From positions 42,307,798 through 42,371,797 of the forward strand of contig CM059196.1 in assembly GCA_030323885.1 (NCBI GenBank): a DNA stretch of 64,000 nucleotides, given 5' to 3'. Position 1 is the first letter of the stretch; each line of letters opens with the position of its first letter. The stretch is from Branchipolynoe longqiensis. Lineage: Eukaryota; Annelida; Polychaeta; Phyllodocida; Polynoidae. Below the pieces are notes generated by a model. That model was not told the DNA's origin and searched no databases. It worked only from the letters and a program-made list of their open reading frames with translations. Shown one piece after another: positions 63,806-64,000 of this stretch. Position numbers and translations under genes: made by a program.

Positions 63806-64000
63806 GTGCGTCATATATTTATGGAACGAGTGGCTTCAAACAAGTCTGGCGGCAGGGAGGTGGAATACAACAGTCTTTACCAAATTCCTGTCTGGACTTC
63901 TACCGCGTACACTACAGACGCGGTCTACGCATGTCTTTAATAATTTTGCTTATGCAGCAGATCTGAATCGGTTCAGTACGGCTGGTAAGTTAGCTATGAT

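Overview
The window reads as non-genic nuclear DNA from an animal, most likely a mollusc or another lophotrochozoan. The reasons are intron-era AT-rich sequence, thousands of bases of simple and tandem repeats, tRNA-derived SINEs with Pol III A and B boxes, short non-autonomous DNA transposons, a non-LTR (LINE) tail and a solo LTR. There is no sign of operons, ribosome binding sites or packed bacterial genes. The piece at 10,358-10,478 resembles a SINE tail I associate with gastropod genomes; that placement is from memory and is moderate at best. I found no host protein-coding gene, rRNA or functional tRNA gene that I can defend. Nearly every long open frame is a translation of a tandem repeat or a transposon.

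Layout. 0-5.5 kb: 39-bp repeat, a small foldback element, a 2.1-kb array of a 16-bp satellite, a polypurine block and a transposon-like insert between two GT-rich tracts. 5.5-8.4 kb: SINE and MITE relics, a solo LTR inside a MITE, a hAT-like element and a pogo/Tigger-like element. 8.4-12.3 kb: CA/GT minisatellites, tRNA-like SINEs, a 451-bp inverted-repeat element. 12.3-20.3 kb: SINEs, a LINE 3' end, a 714-bp palindromic element inside a SINE, and a GTT-rich tract beside a SINE. 20.3-29 kb: inverted composite repeats, GT/GA minisatellites, a Harbinger-like foldback, a LINE reverse-transcriptase tail. 29-44.4 kb: many SINEs, some nested, two more minisatellite blocks, a MITE and a foldback each inside SINE sequence. 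44.4-56.7 kb: 36-bp and 30-bp arrays, a foldback inside the 36-bp array, a 654-bp transposon inside a MITE, and a MITE-within-MITE with a CA-rich satellite in its middle. 56.7-64 kb: a 1.1-kb foldback, SINE-in-SINE nesting and two MITEs.

How the parts relate. Three families dominate. SINE-1 is about 320 bp, with a leucine-tRNA-like head and an AAC-rich tail (about 20 copies or pieces). A MITE of about 355 bp lies between TTAA sites, with terminal repeats starting AG(C/T)TGCATAGTCCGATGA (about 20 copies or pieces). Foldback elements are flanked by 3-bp TWA duplications, as expected of PIF/Harbinger-type transposition. Because these families insert into one another and into tandem arrays, empty-site sequence is available inside the window. 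This gives direct evidence for target duplications (TTAA, TTA/TAA, CATTTG, ATAC and 11-12 bp for SINEs) and a relative order of insertion. Family names used here (SINE-1, TTAA-MITE, foldback A/B/C) are local labels.
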